This document shows positions 12,239 through 25,233 of a stretch of 64,000 bases of DNA, piece after piece. Source of the DNA: Anabas testudineus. Taxonomy: Eukaryota; Chordata; Actinopteri; Anabantiformes; Anabantidae. The position numbers and the translations under genes were made by a program. Below the pieces are notes generated by a model. It worked only from the letters and a program-made list of their open reading frames with translations. It was not told the origin of the DNA and ran no database searches. The DNA lies in the NCBI RefSeq assembly GCF_900324465.2, contig NC_046629.1, positions 9,417,578-9,481,577 of the forward strand, in the 5' to 3' direction. Numbering within the stretch: position 1 is the first letter of the stretch; each line of letters starts with the position of its first letter.

Positions 12239-13809
12239 CTAAGATTCTATAGCCTTGGGGTCTACAGGTTGGAGGAGGCGATGGACAATCAGTTCTCCTT
12301 TACTATTAATGTATGTGTCTGCCATGTCGTGTTCAGCGGGAAGTCCATAGGGAGTCTTCAGTGGCTGGATCCTGAATGATTAAAAGCAGGAAATGACAGT
12401 TTCTTCAGTGTCCAAACAACTTGACACATAAAACTTCATGCTTAACTCAAGTGATAAATCTAGATCAGTTGTGTCAGATTTTGTTGTACTACATGCTTTG
12501 ATCATTTACAGAAAGAGTCATCTTACCTCACAAGGTGTTTGACGAATTTCAACTGACTATTGACAGCAGGTGTATTTTTATGAATTACAGGGGCATGGGC
12601 CTAAATGCAAGACAAAAAAAATTAGAGGACACTCTGAGCAATACAAATTCAAAATAATTTTACCTCTAGAAAATACTGTTATAAATAATGTCTGTGCTTC
12701 TGTAGAGGACAGAAGTTGATTCGTGTGATACAATAATACACAACTTTAGGGGTCACCCTTCTAACCTAATGAAAGTGGTTTCTTCAGTCTACAAGGTCAG
12801 GCTGAGTTGCACTGTGTATAAAGCTTATCAGGCTGATAAATGCATCTCTGCCTGAAGCACAGACTAAAAAGGATGAATATTCATGTTCAAAAGTTAAAGT
12901 GAGGCTATGGTTTCACTGTTGTCACAAAGCGCACTGAACATACAGTTAATGCTAAAATATTTCTGTTTTCCACAAAGTATTTTCAGGTAACTTAGATGAA
13001 TTACAGAAAAAATAAACCATTTTTTGTGAGCTTTGAAAAGAACAGCAATCAAACAAACCCTTACCTTCTGAAGCCCCAGGTGTTTCACCATCTCTTTTTC
13101 CCAGTATGGTCTTCGCATCACACTTTTGACTCTCGTCACTATATGAAGTTTATGAGGTTGGTCTGGATCACCACCATATTTTTCATGCTCTTTTGATCTC
13201 TCCACAAAAAGCTGGAAGAAAAAAAAAAAACACTGTGAATACACGAAGACATGCAGAATAGAATATTACTACCATTTTGTTGCAGGACATTCATCAAATC
13301 CGGGGATTTTGCCTGCTTACCTCTTTTGGGATTCTTGCTTTGGTGAATTTACTGCGTGCTGACACAAACCACGGGCATGGTGACCAAACTGAAGCTTCTC
13401 TCAGGATCTGTGACATACAAAACCAAATATTACAGCATGGGTTAAGAGGCAGCTTTGTTCTGTGTAGTACAGTTTAAACTGTGGACAAGCTAAATGTGCC
13501 CACAGTCTGCGCCGTTATGCTAATACAGTGGTGAATATCACTTCAATATCACTCTTACTTTTTTGTTTTTTTACACAGTTTCACTATGTAATATGTCACA
13601 ATTACATGCTGGTTCCACAATAAAAATGGAAACAGATGTATTGCTTCTGTCAACTCTTAGCTTACTGTCAACTCTTAGCTTACTGTCACTGCATAATTCT
13701 TTTACAGATTCCTAAATGGGCAAGCTTTATTTGTCTATGTCTGAAATATTAAATGTGATGTTCTCACCTTGGTTGGTAAAGAGGTCAAACTGCGACAGAT
13801 ACCTGACAT
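12239..13809 (-). CDS. MRPL30: Mitochondrial large ribosomal subunit protein uL30m
   Basis: Structural protein of the mitochondrial 39S ribosomal subunit. Five minus-strand exons are read: 13768-13809 (start [14 protein letters not shown]), 13321-13407, 13065-13211, 12527-12600, 12239-12371. They join in frame to 160 residues; human is about 161. The central L30 core shows [20 protein letters not shown] and [15 protein letters not shown]. The C-terminus is a mitochondrial extension ending DPKAIES. The first exon plus part of the second resembles a basic, hydroxylated targeting peptide. The start is the only in-frame ATG after which the splice structure matches the family. The 3' UTR runs to a signal (TTTATT on the plus strand) at about 11890-11895. 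The gene is head-to-head with MITD1, as in human. Confidence 0.95.
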
Positions 13810-14417
13810 GTTTTATTTTCAATGAACGGCCAAAAACCCCTGAAGCGACAGACATGCACGCCAAGGTTAGAGCCCTGCTAACCTCGAAAATAACCGTATA
13901 ACTAAAAGTTACGTGAAAAAACACTATTTTAATTATTATATTATCACATTCACCAAACGTACATGTATAATATGAATGTAAACCTTTAAAATAGCGGCCA
14001 AACTGGCTATTTACGCTCTCTCATGTTCTCTCCTTCATGAAATGCCTACCGGAAGTGCCAATGTGTTACATTGAAATTGCACCGATATGACAAATGTCAC
14101 TTTACCAATGTTCCTCGAAATTTTACTTAAGATGTAAAAATAGAGTATTTATATTTTATTTAGATTTTATGTATATATTTATTTATGATGTAGGTAAATA
14201 TAGCCATTTATCCTCTGTGTCTTTGTGGGAGTAACTCCCATCTAACTCTCATGCACCATTTCGCAGCGATTTGTTTCTGCGGGAGTTATTTTTGCGGCGC
14301 ACGCTAATTGCTATCTTGTTGGGAAGGTAGTCCCACTTCATGAAGTGTCTTCCGTAATACTCGTGAAGCATGAGAACTCTGTTTTTTAAGAATAAATTAT
14401 AACTGTAGAGACTGACA
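13810..14417. promoter_or_regulatory. Shared bidirectional promoter region of MRPL30 and MITD1
   Basis: About 600 bases separate the two divergent start codons. It contains an ETS/GABP-type site ACCGGAAGTG at 14048-14057 and a CpG-containing patch near 14265-14300, but no clear TATA box. GABP-type sites are typical of genes for mitochondrial proteins. Transcription starts are not determined. Confidence 0.65.
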
Positions 14418-15893
14418 ATGACACAAAATCATGTGTCTGGGATGGAGACGTCCGCCATCACTGTCCTGAAGCGGGCAGTGGAGCTGGATCATAGCAGCCG
14501 CTTCCAGGAGTCTCTGGTCTGCTACCAGGAGGGTATCCAGCTGCTTATGGACGTGTTGAAAGGTCTGTGTCTTCCTGTTACATGCACACAACTGTAGCAA
14601 AATGAAGAAAACAGACAATCACTTTACTTGGTTTCTCTTCTGCTGTCAGCAGCTGTGACAGACGAGTCAAAGAGAGGACACTACAGGGAGAAGATAGAGG
14701 GTTACATGAACAGAGCAGAGCAAATCAAAGCTCATGTGAACCAGATGAAAGAAGGTAATTCTCACAAACACTCAGGACTGAATTACCAACGGTACAAAGT
14801 GGGCGACTAAACCCCAAAATGGGCCAGGTTAACAGAAACTAGCCCATGTTTCATGTTACAGTGTCATTTTCCATATCTGTGTCATTTCAGATGGAAAGTA
14901 CCACGAGCAGATTAGAATATCAGAGGATGCTACTGGTTACAGTTATGAGTCTCTGTTCAAGCCATACATCACCAGTGCTCTCACAGAGGTCTGGGTGGAA
15001 GACCCGTACATACGACACACCCACCAGGTAAAAGCTTCCATTTCATCACTGTTTTATTTTGAGGGTTTTATTCCTCTCTTGGCACTGGTGAGACACTGGT
15101 TTGTGACTAAAAATGTTAACTCTGAACAATCATCGCCTCTCTGCTATAGTTGTACAACTTTCTGCGTTTCTGTGAGATGCTGCTGAAAGCGTCCTGTGAG
15201 CTCAAAAGGATCCATCTGCTGACTTCACAGGATGAAGTAGGTTATTTAAAAGTGATGGTCACTATGTAGTTAATGCATAGTAGACTCTGTATTCTCTCCT
15301 ACTTACCTAATGCTGTTGTTTCACTACCTTTATCTTGTGCTGTAGGCAGATAGCAGCCAACAGAATAGCGCTCTGGCAGAGCTGAAGGAGAGCCTCAGTG
15401 CTCATGGTGTAACTCTGGATCTGCAGTACTCCTCCACTATCCATGACAGGGAAATCAGGTACAGCTGCAGTTTGTTTTTAATAAAATTTACAGCAATTTA
15501 AATGACATTTACTGTGAGGGAATAAACTCTACAACTACAAACCTAATGTAATATGCTATGTTTAATTAAATATTATTGTGGCTTTATTTCGTGGCAGTAA
15601 TCTAGATTTAATTTTGTTTTTAGGTTTGACAGTGGTTGGATAATAAAGATTGGAAGAGGGCTGGATTACTTTAAGAGACCAAAGGTAGGTTTTCATACTT
15701 CACCCACATTTTTGTCAACGTCAGAAAAACTGTGCAGAATGTTTGTGAATCAACTTGTTCAGTTCTGGTTGTGAAACATGTTCATTATGTCTGACAGGGC
15801 AGATTCTCTATTGGATATTGTGACTACGACCTCAGGCAGTGCCAGGAGACGACTGTAGATATTTTTCACAACAAACACACAAAAACTCTGTGA
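14418..15893 (+). CDS. MITD1: MIT domain-containing protein 1
   Basis: Binds ESCRT-III tails at the midbody and helps coordinate abscission in cytokinesis. Seven exons are read: 14418-14562, 14653-14754 (acceptor could also give 14650), 14891-15027, 15150-15236, 15346-15458, 15624-15684, 15798-15893. They join to 246 residues; human is 249. Residues about 8-85 form the MIT three-helix bundle ([19 protein letters not shown]). The C-terminal half is the phospholipase-D-like membrane-binding domain ([51 protein letters not shown]). The second exon has a tandem NAGNAG acceptor. The start was chosen because the exon has only this well-placed ATG before the MIT helix; the family N-terminus is variable. 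Confidence 0.97.
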
Positions 15894-16290
15894 GATTCTT
15901 GAAGTGTGAATTGCTTTTGTTCTAACTCATGGGATTTTGTTGGCTCACCTGCCCTCAAAACACACAGACACATCTGTTGTGCCTTAACGTATTTATGATA
16001 TGCTTTTGGTCATAATGTTGTTCTTGTTCTTTTCAGTTTGCCTTTTTAACATTATTATAAATATGTCTAATTATGGTGAAGGTGTTTTTTAAGGTGTCAC
16101 ATCGCCATCTGGTGGAAATATACGTTTTATAATGTAAAATTATAATAAAAGTGCTTTTATATGTAATAAAAAGTTTGTGTTTTATGTTTTGTTTCACAAT
16201 CTGAGCCTGCCTGCCTGCCTGCCTGCTATACACTTACTGTGCCAATTTAACATATATTATTCCAAATAAAGTAGAGCTTACAAGAATTTA
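15894..16290 (+). other. MITD1: MITD1 3' UTR
   Basis: Non-coding sequence with several ATAAA-type signals; AATAAA at 16265-16270 is the most canonical. A (GCCT)n run lies at 16205-16226. Confidence 0.55.
16205..16226. repeat. (GCCT)n microsatellite
   Basis: About five GCCT units in the MITD1 3' UTR. Confidence 0.9.
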
Positions 16291-18822
16291 CAGGATGGGA
16301 AAACTCTGAACATTATTAAAACAATAAAGTCAGATTTTTATATTCTGATATGTATAGCTGACATATTTTATTTACTTTGAGATGCAGCCTGTAGTTGTAT
16401 ATTTCTATTTATTAGCACATGGATCTTGAGTTTAAATTCAGTTCATTTGTTTTGTTTTTTGTGAGACTGCTCATCCCAACTCACAAAACAAGTTAATTTT
16501 TGATTCTGGCATGATCCAGACCACATAACACGTCTTCTTCAGTAGACTGAGATGTTATTGAATACACAGATAGCACTAACAGACTTCATATTCATGTTGG
16601 CTTAAAAGATTAACTACTATATTACCAGTGTCACAAATGATGTGATTTAGTCAGATGTAGTCATTCCAGTAGCATCATATCATTAAACATCAGTCTCCTC
16701 TGCCCAGCCCTCCGTCTCTCTACTTCACCATCCTCTGCCCATAAATTAAAAGGACGCTGCAAGACTTACTAGTCAAGCAGAAATAATTGAACTTTGTTAG
16801 TTAGAAAAACAAACTTCAGAGGGGAATGTCTCTGCATTGCTGACAGGCTGTTTATAGAGTCTCAGTCAAAAGCCTTTGACAGCTACCGTTCAAATGAAGA
16901 TACCGTATGTATAAAAGTGTATTTCCACCAAAACCAAGTTTCATACAGTAATTTTAATCATCATCATTTTTATTATTTCACATTGCTTAAAGCATACATG
17001 TTCATAGCCGTCACAAAATCTTAGCCCAACTCCATAGAGCTTTATTAGTTAGATCTAGTAGAAGAAGAATATTTTTGTTCTGCCTGTTATTTCGGTTCCT
17101 GCTACTGCTGGATCAGTGCACACTACTTCAAAGGGTTAAACAGCCTTGGCAATCTAATGGTTTGAAAAATGTTGTTTACATATTAACTTATAACATGACT
17201 GTTGGATTTCTGGCCCACGCTCTGGTGTCTAGTTAATAGGTAAAAGAAGTTTTAATGTTTATAATGTAATGAGATCCTGTAGCTCTGTATACTGTATTTG
17301 ATTGTATGTGAAAGTCAGCTGGCAGCGGCTCATCAGGGGTTGAAATGTTGGTCAGTATGTCAACTGTGATCTGGCATGAGTCCAAAATGAATCCAATTAA
17401 AATTTAATAACAGTATTTTCTCAGTAACATTAGTAGGAGAACGTGCCACGTATTAAAGGTTCATGGTAAATTGTTTGTGTGAATGAATGGTTAACTCATG
17501 TGAGTTCAAATAGTGCCGTGATCAGATTATCTATCGGCCTTAATCTCAGTATGCACAGTCCTCATCTGGGCTCTGAGAGGAATAAATTATAATCCATCAG
17601 GAAACCATGTGAAACAGAGACAATCATAATATTAGCAAATGTGAGGTACAAAGACTGCACAGCAGGGAGCTCTGTCTATGTATACACAGCTTTTGTACAG
17701 TGCAATGCTTCATATATTGTTTTATAAGTCACCATATCAGCTTTAATCACATTATAAGATAACACACTCCACTCCTTGCATATTGTCGTGTTAGTATAAA
17801 TTACCGATTATTACTCCAGGAATGGAAGGAATGAAATAAAACCACATCCCAGACTCTTATGTCACTGTCGTCTGTTAGCATGCTGCATGTAATCCAGATG
17901 TCACCAGCTGAGTTTATATTCTGCCGGAAGAGATAAAGATTTGTGTGATGAGGAGCCTCATCGCAGGAGCTCTTTTGGCCACACATGCAGACATCAAAAT
18001 GTGGATGCAAAGGTTTGCTTTCCGATTCCTGCTGCCCTCCCTCTCACTGATTGTAGCCCAGTGGCCTAGATAGTGTTCCCCTCTGTGAATACTAAACTGT
18101 GTGAACATGCAGAGAGTCAGATTCACTGCTGCAACACAGGGATAATTTCATCAATACTGAAAGGTGTGTGAGAGACGTTTTTCAAGAGTTATTGGAAGAG
18201 TATTATTTGTTATTGGTTTGAGATTTTTATTATTTATATTATTTTACTTTTACAATGAGGATACAGACAACACACATGCAAACTTAATTCAAACAAGGAA
18301 TATATAATATTATATAATAATACTGTATATACTAAAAGCCACAGCCACTATCATGACACAGATCAGTCATGTGTCTATTTCTACCATATGCTAAGTAGAG
18401 ATGGTATGACGTTTAATTCTTTATTAAAAAAACAAAAACACACACACACTTTTCGGTATCAGTTGTGGAATACTATAAGAGATTATGACTGTCTAATACA
18501 TTTGGATTTTAACTAAACCTCACCAGGCCAAGGAGATGGCTAATTCCTGACTGTCTGTTTTAATTTTTAACTTTTCTAACAGACACATTTACATTTACGC
18601 AACTTGTACATGCTTAGACTTCCCCCTGTGATCACTGGGGGTGTAAGCAACCTGGTGTAATGTGTAAACAGCTCTGTGAGGCATAATTCCTTTTCGCCTG
18701 TCCTCTTTCCAACTGGAGCTTTATTTTTTTCCCTCTACTCTCATTTCTGGGCCTAAAATCAGGTTAGCGTTTTATAAGGAGCTTAGCGCAGAGGGCCACA
18801 GTGTGCCACTAATGTAATAGAG

Positions 18823-18824
<2 letters not shown>
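16291..18824. other. Intergenic, MITD1 to CRACDL; nothing recognised
   Basis: About 2.5 kb of AT-rich sequence with no exon, RNA gene or mobile element that I can support on either strand. Short open frames such as 16794-17024 (+) lack family resemblance and splice context. Confidence 0.6.
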
Positions 18825-18857
<33 letters not shown>

Positions 18858-18907
18858 CTCTTCTGTCCTCTTTTCTCTTTATGCATTTGCTTACCCTGCC
18901 ATGAAGT

Positions 18908-18939
<32 letters not shown>
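18825..18939. repeat. Two (TC)n tracts upstream of the CRACDL leader exon
   Basis: Pure TC dinucleotide runs at 18825-18854 and 18913-18939 within a 200-base polypyrimidine-rich stretch that continues to about 19010 and ends in CTGCAG. Confidence 0.95.
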
Positions 18940-18945
<6 letters not shown>

Positions 18946-19016
18946 ATCTCCCTGTCTGTTTTTCTCTCTCCTTCCACTCCCTTCGCTCCCTTCTCTCTGC
19001 ATCTCCCTCCAGCTGC

Positions 19017-19142
19017 AGATGTGGACGACACAAGCCTGAGATTTGAACACTGGGACAGTGACACGGTGGAGGCAAGACGACTCAGCTTAGAGAGCAGGAC
19101 AAACAGAGGAGAGAGAAGAACAGCAGCTGCTATTACACTTTG
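19017..19142 (+). other. CRACDL: Probable CRACDL 5' UTR exon
   Basis: Purine-rich sequence ends at a strong donor TTTG|GTAAGT (19143). Its left edge is either a transcription start or the acceptor CTGCAG that closes the pyrimidine tract at 19016. The one ATG at 19019 hits a stop within seven codons, so the exon is read as untranslated. The next acceptor is at 20252-20253, just before the CRACDL ATG. This is inferred from splice signals alone. Confidence 0.45.
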
Positions 19143-20264
19143 GTAAGTTTGTTCATTTTTGCTATTTTTAGGAACGCTTTCTATACAAGAACTATTCTCT
19201 CTCAGTGTCAGGTAAATGTTGTGCTGCAGTATGCAGCCTGAGAAGTTTATGATTAAGCTGTTGTTGTGGATTATACTGATGTGAAATCTTACAAGAATCT
19301 GTCAAATATCCACAGGATTATCTTCTGTTTTTTTGGGGCCTGTATAGCTTGGCTTAGTGGACGGTCAGGCTGATTCATGAGCTCTTTGGCTTCATTCATT
19401 CTGGTGCTAGGGTTAAAATGTATTTGTTGGACAAGCGCTCTAAATAGTATGTCAAATGTCCAGATGTCACACGCAACTTCTTTTGAGTGTCATGCAGCTT
19501 TATGTGCTTAGATGCTTTTCAATAGGGCGTGCTTGTAGTCTGAGAGCTGACTTTGGTGATATGAGAGGCGCAGTATGGACTTTGCATGTCTATCCATAGC
19601 CTGACACATCTCGTCTTATCAGACACCCATGCTGTGCAGGATTAAGCTCTGTTGACAGCAGTTCCCAGGCTACACAAGGAGAACTGTATCAAACACAGAA
19701 GATGGTGTATGCATATTGAAAACACAACAGTATCCCCAGGGCAGTATACAAGTCTGTAAAACAAAGGAAACAAGCTGGCTGCACTAAATCTTGCATTCAG
19801 TAACACATCAACCCGGTGTGGATGTTTGTCAGGCAAGTGCTGCATAAGCAAAGCTGCCTGAGAGTAAAATTTTAGCTCTGCTTATCTGCTTTGGGGCAAT
19901 GTGAGTGAATACGCCTCTTTTAAAAGCTTCTTTGATAATATTGTTTTGATGTTAAGGAGTTTTCAATCCACACCCTGCGCAGCAAGTGTAAAAGTTTGGA
20001 CTGAGCCTGATAATATCAATAAACCTTTGAACCTCCTGTCTAGTGTCACATCTTCAGCGATCACATGAGAGCATTAAGTTTTTATCCCACCAGAGAACAG
20101 ACACCATGCCACTGGAGTATTCACACCACGTAAGGTGCTGTGTCTAAAAACTCTTGGCGTGCAGTTTATATTGTCATATTGTTAATTGGATTCTCATAAA
20201 GTGGGTTTTTTCTTAACACCCTTTGCTGTTGGTTGTTCTGTACATTTTTGCAGAGATCAAACTG

Positions 20265-23200
20265 ATGGAGTCTTTTACTGGCGATACAGAAGAAAGCACT
20301 GAGGACATCGGAGGTGAGATTTTCTGTCATGTTGTTTTACATTAACAGTATGGTAAAGAGAAATCAAGTAGCTAATAAAATAAAAGACTTTTTTCATGAA
20401 CTGCATAACTAGCACACACCATTAGTCAGTGACAGATCATAATCTACAGCATGTGCTGATATATGAACGATAAAAAATAAGAGAGAAATAAGATAGTAGA
20501 TGATCAAGAGAAGATTGTGTAGCACATGATTATGTTAGTCGTACATGTGTGGGGGTGAGCTGTTGTGACCCAGATCTGTGTCCATGTCGATCACTGGCAG
20601 GACGAAAAAAGTCCAAACTCAAGTCTCTGAAAACTCGTCTATTCGGGAGGAGTAAAAGAACAGTTGGAGCACGAGAAGCCAAACTCAGCCAGTCAGCCAG
20701 TGACATTACTGCAGGAAAGGGACTTGGATCGAATGAAGATTTGGCGTGAGTGTTTACATGACAGCAACTCTTGTAAATGTCGACATTACAGCAGCATTTT
20801 TTGTTGTTTTTCCATTCCTGTTTTTCTTCTCCTGCTACCACAGATGCTCCCAAGGAACGATGGGATCACGAGCACTGTCCCACGACAGCATCTTTCTCGC
20901 TGATGAGGTCTTGACAGAAGCTGAACCTGCCAAGGTCTTATCCCAGGAGAACGTGCACAGTAAGATCAAAACTCTGCAGGTACAACCTTTTCCTAGATGT
21001 TTTGCTTTTGCATTTTGATTCAAATGTAGTTATTAATGAAAAAAATAAAACTGTACTTTGGTATGATAGATGAAGCTTCAGCAACAGAAGTTGCATCTGG
21101 GCCCACCACCTTTGGTTCGGCCAATCAGACATCCAGAGGAACTAGGTTGCCATTCAGAGGATGACAGTCTTCTTCAGAGTCCTGTTGAGATCTCAGGAGG
21201 TGATGTTGCATCTCAGGGAGCCCTAAGCAAGGTGATCAGTTATCTCACAAATGATCAATTTAATGCTCTATTCAAATTCATTTAGGACTATTGGAGGGGA
21301 TGTTTATAGGATGTTATATGAGGTTTAAATTTTAACTAAGGGAGGTGATGTTTTGTTTATATATATTTTTTATTGCTGACAAATCCCATAAAAACAGGGT
21401 GGCACATCTGCACCAAGCCCAGCTTTTTCTATTGAAGTTAAAATCTGGGTCACAAATGTTTAGTTTAATTTAAACATACAAAACACAGTATACTGTTGTT
21501 TTTAGCAAAAGTAACCTAAACAGGAATACATAATGTAGTCTCAGACACAGTGCACTAGCAAGTATTCACAGCAGCAGTACGGTGCATGTAGAGTAGGATT
21601 GACTACTAAATGGTCTACAGTTTGACTCACCAGTGTTTTTGTTTGTTTGTTTGTTTTGTTTATCATTTTGGGAAACAATAGAGGTCACACATGTTTTAGC
21701 TTTCTTAGCAGAATCTGTTCATAATACCAAAGAAAGGAATCCAAAAATTACTTCTTGTTGTCCTAAACTTTTATATCCAGTGTCACTGTATACAATAATT
21801 TTGTTCTTTTGTTCTTTTTCAGACCATGTCCCCAACATCATCTAGTCCTCTCTCACCTCTTCCCAAACCTGCCCTGACTAAATCTGTGCCCCTGCCTCCA
21901 TCCCTACCTTTGCTTATTTCTAACTCCTCCAATTCACCATCTTCCGTTGTTGAGCCACCGTTGGACTTCAGCTCTCCAGCTGAGTTCACCCCCTGCCTGG
22001 ATACGTCTGCTGCCCGTCATCGGATGTCTGTCAAACCCAGAAATCAAAGGGCCAGCACCAAGAGGAGACACACTGCAGTGAGTAACCATACCTGCTGTTT
22101 CTAAAGACATACAGCTCACACCATTCAATTCAACCTTCATACCCTAACTTCTCTTTGCATTATTGTTTTTACAGGCTGATGCTAGGTCTTACACACATAC
22201 CTTGAACAATGTCCACCACCCTGAGCCTGTTAAAGAAGAAGAGCAGCAGATTGTTAAAGTTGAGGTGACACTGGGAACAGAACAAGGAGAGGCAGACACT
22301 CCCATCCTATCTCAGCCTTCTACAAAATGCCCAGAGGTGGCACCGGTCACATCAGACATGGCACCTAAATCATCCAGTCTAACTTCTCAACAGGACAATA
22401 CTCCTCCAGGGACAGTGCCCTCCGTATCTTCTGAAGTACTTCGAGTTAAGCCTCGCAGGCCCGTGGATGTAAAGGAACGACCACATTCGTCTTATATAGA
22501 GTCAGAACTGAAGGATAAAAGAGAGGGAGGGTTTGAGATACAATTAATGTCCCATGATAAGAAGAATGCTTTAATAAAAACTGGAATGACTGAAGGCTCC
22601 TCGGTCCAGCCCCCATCAACCTTTGGCTCCATGGTGGCATTCCGGTCTTCATCTTTTCACCAGCAGGTTATTGGTGAGATAGAAAACACAAGGGGAATAA
22701 AGAGACCTGCCCAAGGATCTGGGTCCTTCCATTCCTCCATTACCACCTCCAAAACACGAGATGGAGAAAGACCTCGGTCAGGCAGTTTTGTTGGAGATTT
22801 CAAAAAAGCTGAAGCCAAGGCAATAGGGAGACCAGAGGATAAAGCTTTATCAAGCATGAGGGAAAAGGAGGAACTGAGAGACTTACAGCCTAAAGCGGGG
22901 GGCTTTGCTATGGGACGACACAGACCAGAGGGAGCTCCACATAAAAGTCCAGTACTTCCATGGGAGAGGAAGGACAGCTCCAAAAAGACAGAATCAGTGA
23001 CATTATCTAAAAATGTAATCACAGATACAAGCTCTGTAGCAGTAGAGGAGGTGGGCAGTAACCAGGAGGCAATGGAAGAGGCATTGGAAGCGCAAGAGGT
23101 TCATGAGGAAGAAGGAAAAACGTTTGGTATCAAACTACGCCCTACGTCTCAGTCGATGAGATTCCGATCTGATGCCTCTTCTAATCGTCATTCAAAGGCA

Positions 23201-25233
23201 ACAGTGTGTGAGGAGCAAGGTGACAAACAAAAAAGACAAGAAATAAGTGATAATGTAACCTGCAATTCTAAAAAACTGCCAACAAACGTCTCTAGCACAC
23301 CATCCACCGCTGGAGACATCCAACTGACAGGTGAGTTATCTCACAGCATGTTTAATTTAAATGCATACTCCATACTTTGTTAGTGGCAAAGGTTTAAAAA
23401 TTGATTCCAGAGCTGTCTTTCACAGTTCCATATAAGGTTAAACATTATGCACATGCACACTGAAATGCTACGTCTGGAAGGAGATATGTTTCACATAGTA
23501 AATAATCTCTCTAGAGTGATAAGACATTTACTGATTACACAGGACCTTTGTACTTAATAAAATGCCACCAACGCTAACTTTAACCGTGCTGTCAAGTGTG
23601 TCTAACAGATTTGTGTCACTCCTTAGTTGCACATCCATTTGGCTTCACCTTTCCTGTCAAGAATAACCTGCCATCTACTTGCAATTCTCATGTCATGCCC
23701 ACAGACGCCCAAACAACCTCCTCAAACCCCAAACAAGTAGAAACCTCCCCTGAAGCGCCTCGAGAGCCGCAACCTGCCCCCCAAACAGCCTCACCTGAAG
23801 TGTCATGGATGACTTTGGCAATGGAAAAGACCAGAAGCCTGCAGCAGCTGTTTACAAGTAGATTCCCCAGAGATTTTACAGCCGTGCAGACTGCAGTTCG
23901 ACCACAAGCACAAGTGCAGACAATCAATCAAACAGATCCACAGAATGGATCACAAATGCAGACACAGGCTGTAAAAATACAGCAGAGTACAACACCAGTA
24001 CAGACTGCAAATCAGGCATCGACTAATACAGTGAAAGCAGAAACAGTGCAAAGTACAACACAGTCTGTCAAACCATCACAAACAGCAGTCCAGCAGAAGA
24101 CATCGGCAACGTCTACTGGTCTGTCTTCTAGAGAACAACAAATGTCTAAACAAGTCAATGAACCCCAGTCTGCCCCACAGGCTGGATCTCATCCACCTGT
24201 ACAGACCAACCCACTGACAACCCAGTCTTCCTTGCGGTCTGCCACACAAACAGAGACATCATCTCACTTTTCACAAGGTAGTGCCACACAGCCTCTTGCA
24301 CAATCTTGCCTGTCTTCTTCTTGCCAGCAAGACACACCCGAACAACCCCCATGGAGCAATCGAAGTTTGCACCGCACCAACCAGCTCAAATCCACCACTT
24401 CAGTTTCTACCACCTCATCAGCCACAGCTCCTTCCCCGGGAAAGGGGGAAAGAGAAGCCAACGTGCAGGAAAAAGAGGGTTTCTCAGTGCCAGGAAGACG
24501 GACAGTGTGGAGTGGATCGGTGAGCGAGAGAGCTGCTTTTTTGGAGAAACGGGCAGAGACGACCAATGCACTAGGAACCAAGGGGGTTTGTGGTACTTTG
24601 TAACTGTCTTTCATACCATGTGTGACTGCAAATAAATGAATGGATAAGTCAAATGACATTCTGAATTTCCTTCTGTCAAAACGTCTGACTTTGCTGCCAA
24701 AGAATCAATGCAATGTTGGTTTTCCCTTTGATGATATTTGTTGATGATTAATGAAATTCAGAATGTCACCAAATCCTTTAAATACTATTCAAACCGACAA
24801 CGGTTACTGACTAGATTAACTAATATAGATTATTTTTCTCAGGTGGAATTGAGAAAAGCTCAAACAGAACTGCAGGCAGCAAGTGACACCCCTGCCTTGA
24901 CCAAAGATGTGGCTCCAAGCAAGGACACAAAACCGGATAGAAGAGATGGGGTAAAACCTCCAGGTGGGTTAATGCACATGAATAACTGCAGAATTACTAA
25001 ATGTCGGAGACTATATATCCATGTGCAACATCTTGATTCTTTCAGAGTCAAGTCCCGTCAAAGTTCCTTACAGGCCCTGTGAGGAGAAATTGCTAAGGAA
25101 AAATGTGGCATCGCCCTCATCGTCACCTGTACAGCCATCAGCATTGCAGTCCATGGCTGAAAGTGGCCAGCCATCATGGATGGAACTTGCCAAGAGAAAG
25201 TCAATGGCCTGGAGTGACAAGACTATGGACTAA
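20265..25233 (+). CDS. CRACDL: CRACD-like protein (KIAA1211L)
   Basis: Poorly characterised cytoplasmic protein, paralogue of CRACD, a capping-protein inhibitor acting on actin. Nine coding exons are read: 20265-20313, 20601-20745, 20844-20979, 21070-21231, 21823-22077, 22175-23330, 23627-24585, 24843-24963, 25046-25233. They join in frame to 1056 residues. The conserved N-terminus has a basic patch (KSKLKSLKTRLFGR), then SQSASDI, ALSHDSIFL and a coiled stretch QENVHSKIKTLQMKLQQQK. Next comes the DUF4592-type segment with ARHRMSVKPRNQRAS. A long disordered region is Gln/Thr rich near 23900-24250. Two similar motifs, SWMTLAMEKTRSLQQLF (23800-23850) and PSWMELAKRKSMAW near the C-terminus, match the family. 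The donor at 24586 (GTTTGT) is weak. The start MESFTGDTEE follows an acceptor by 11 bases and is the only suitable ATG. Confidence 0.93.
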
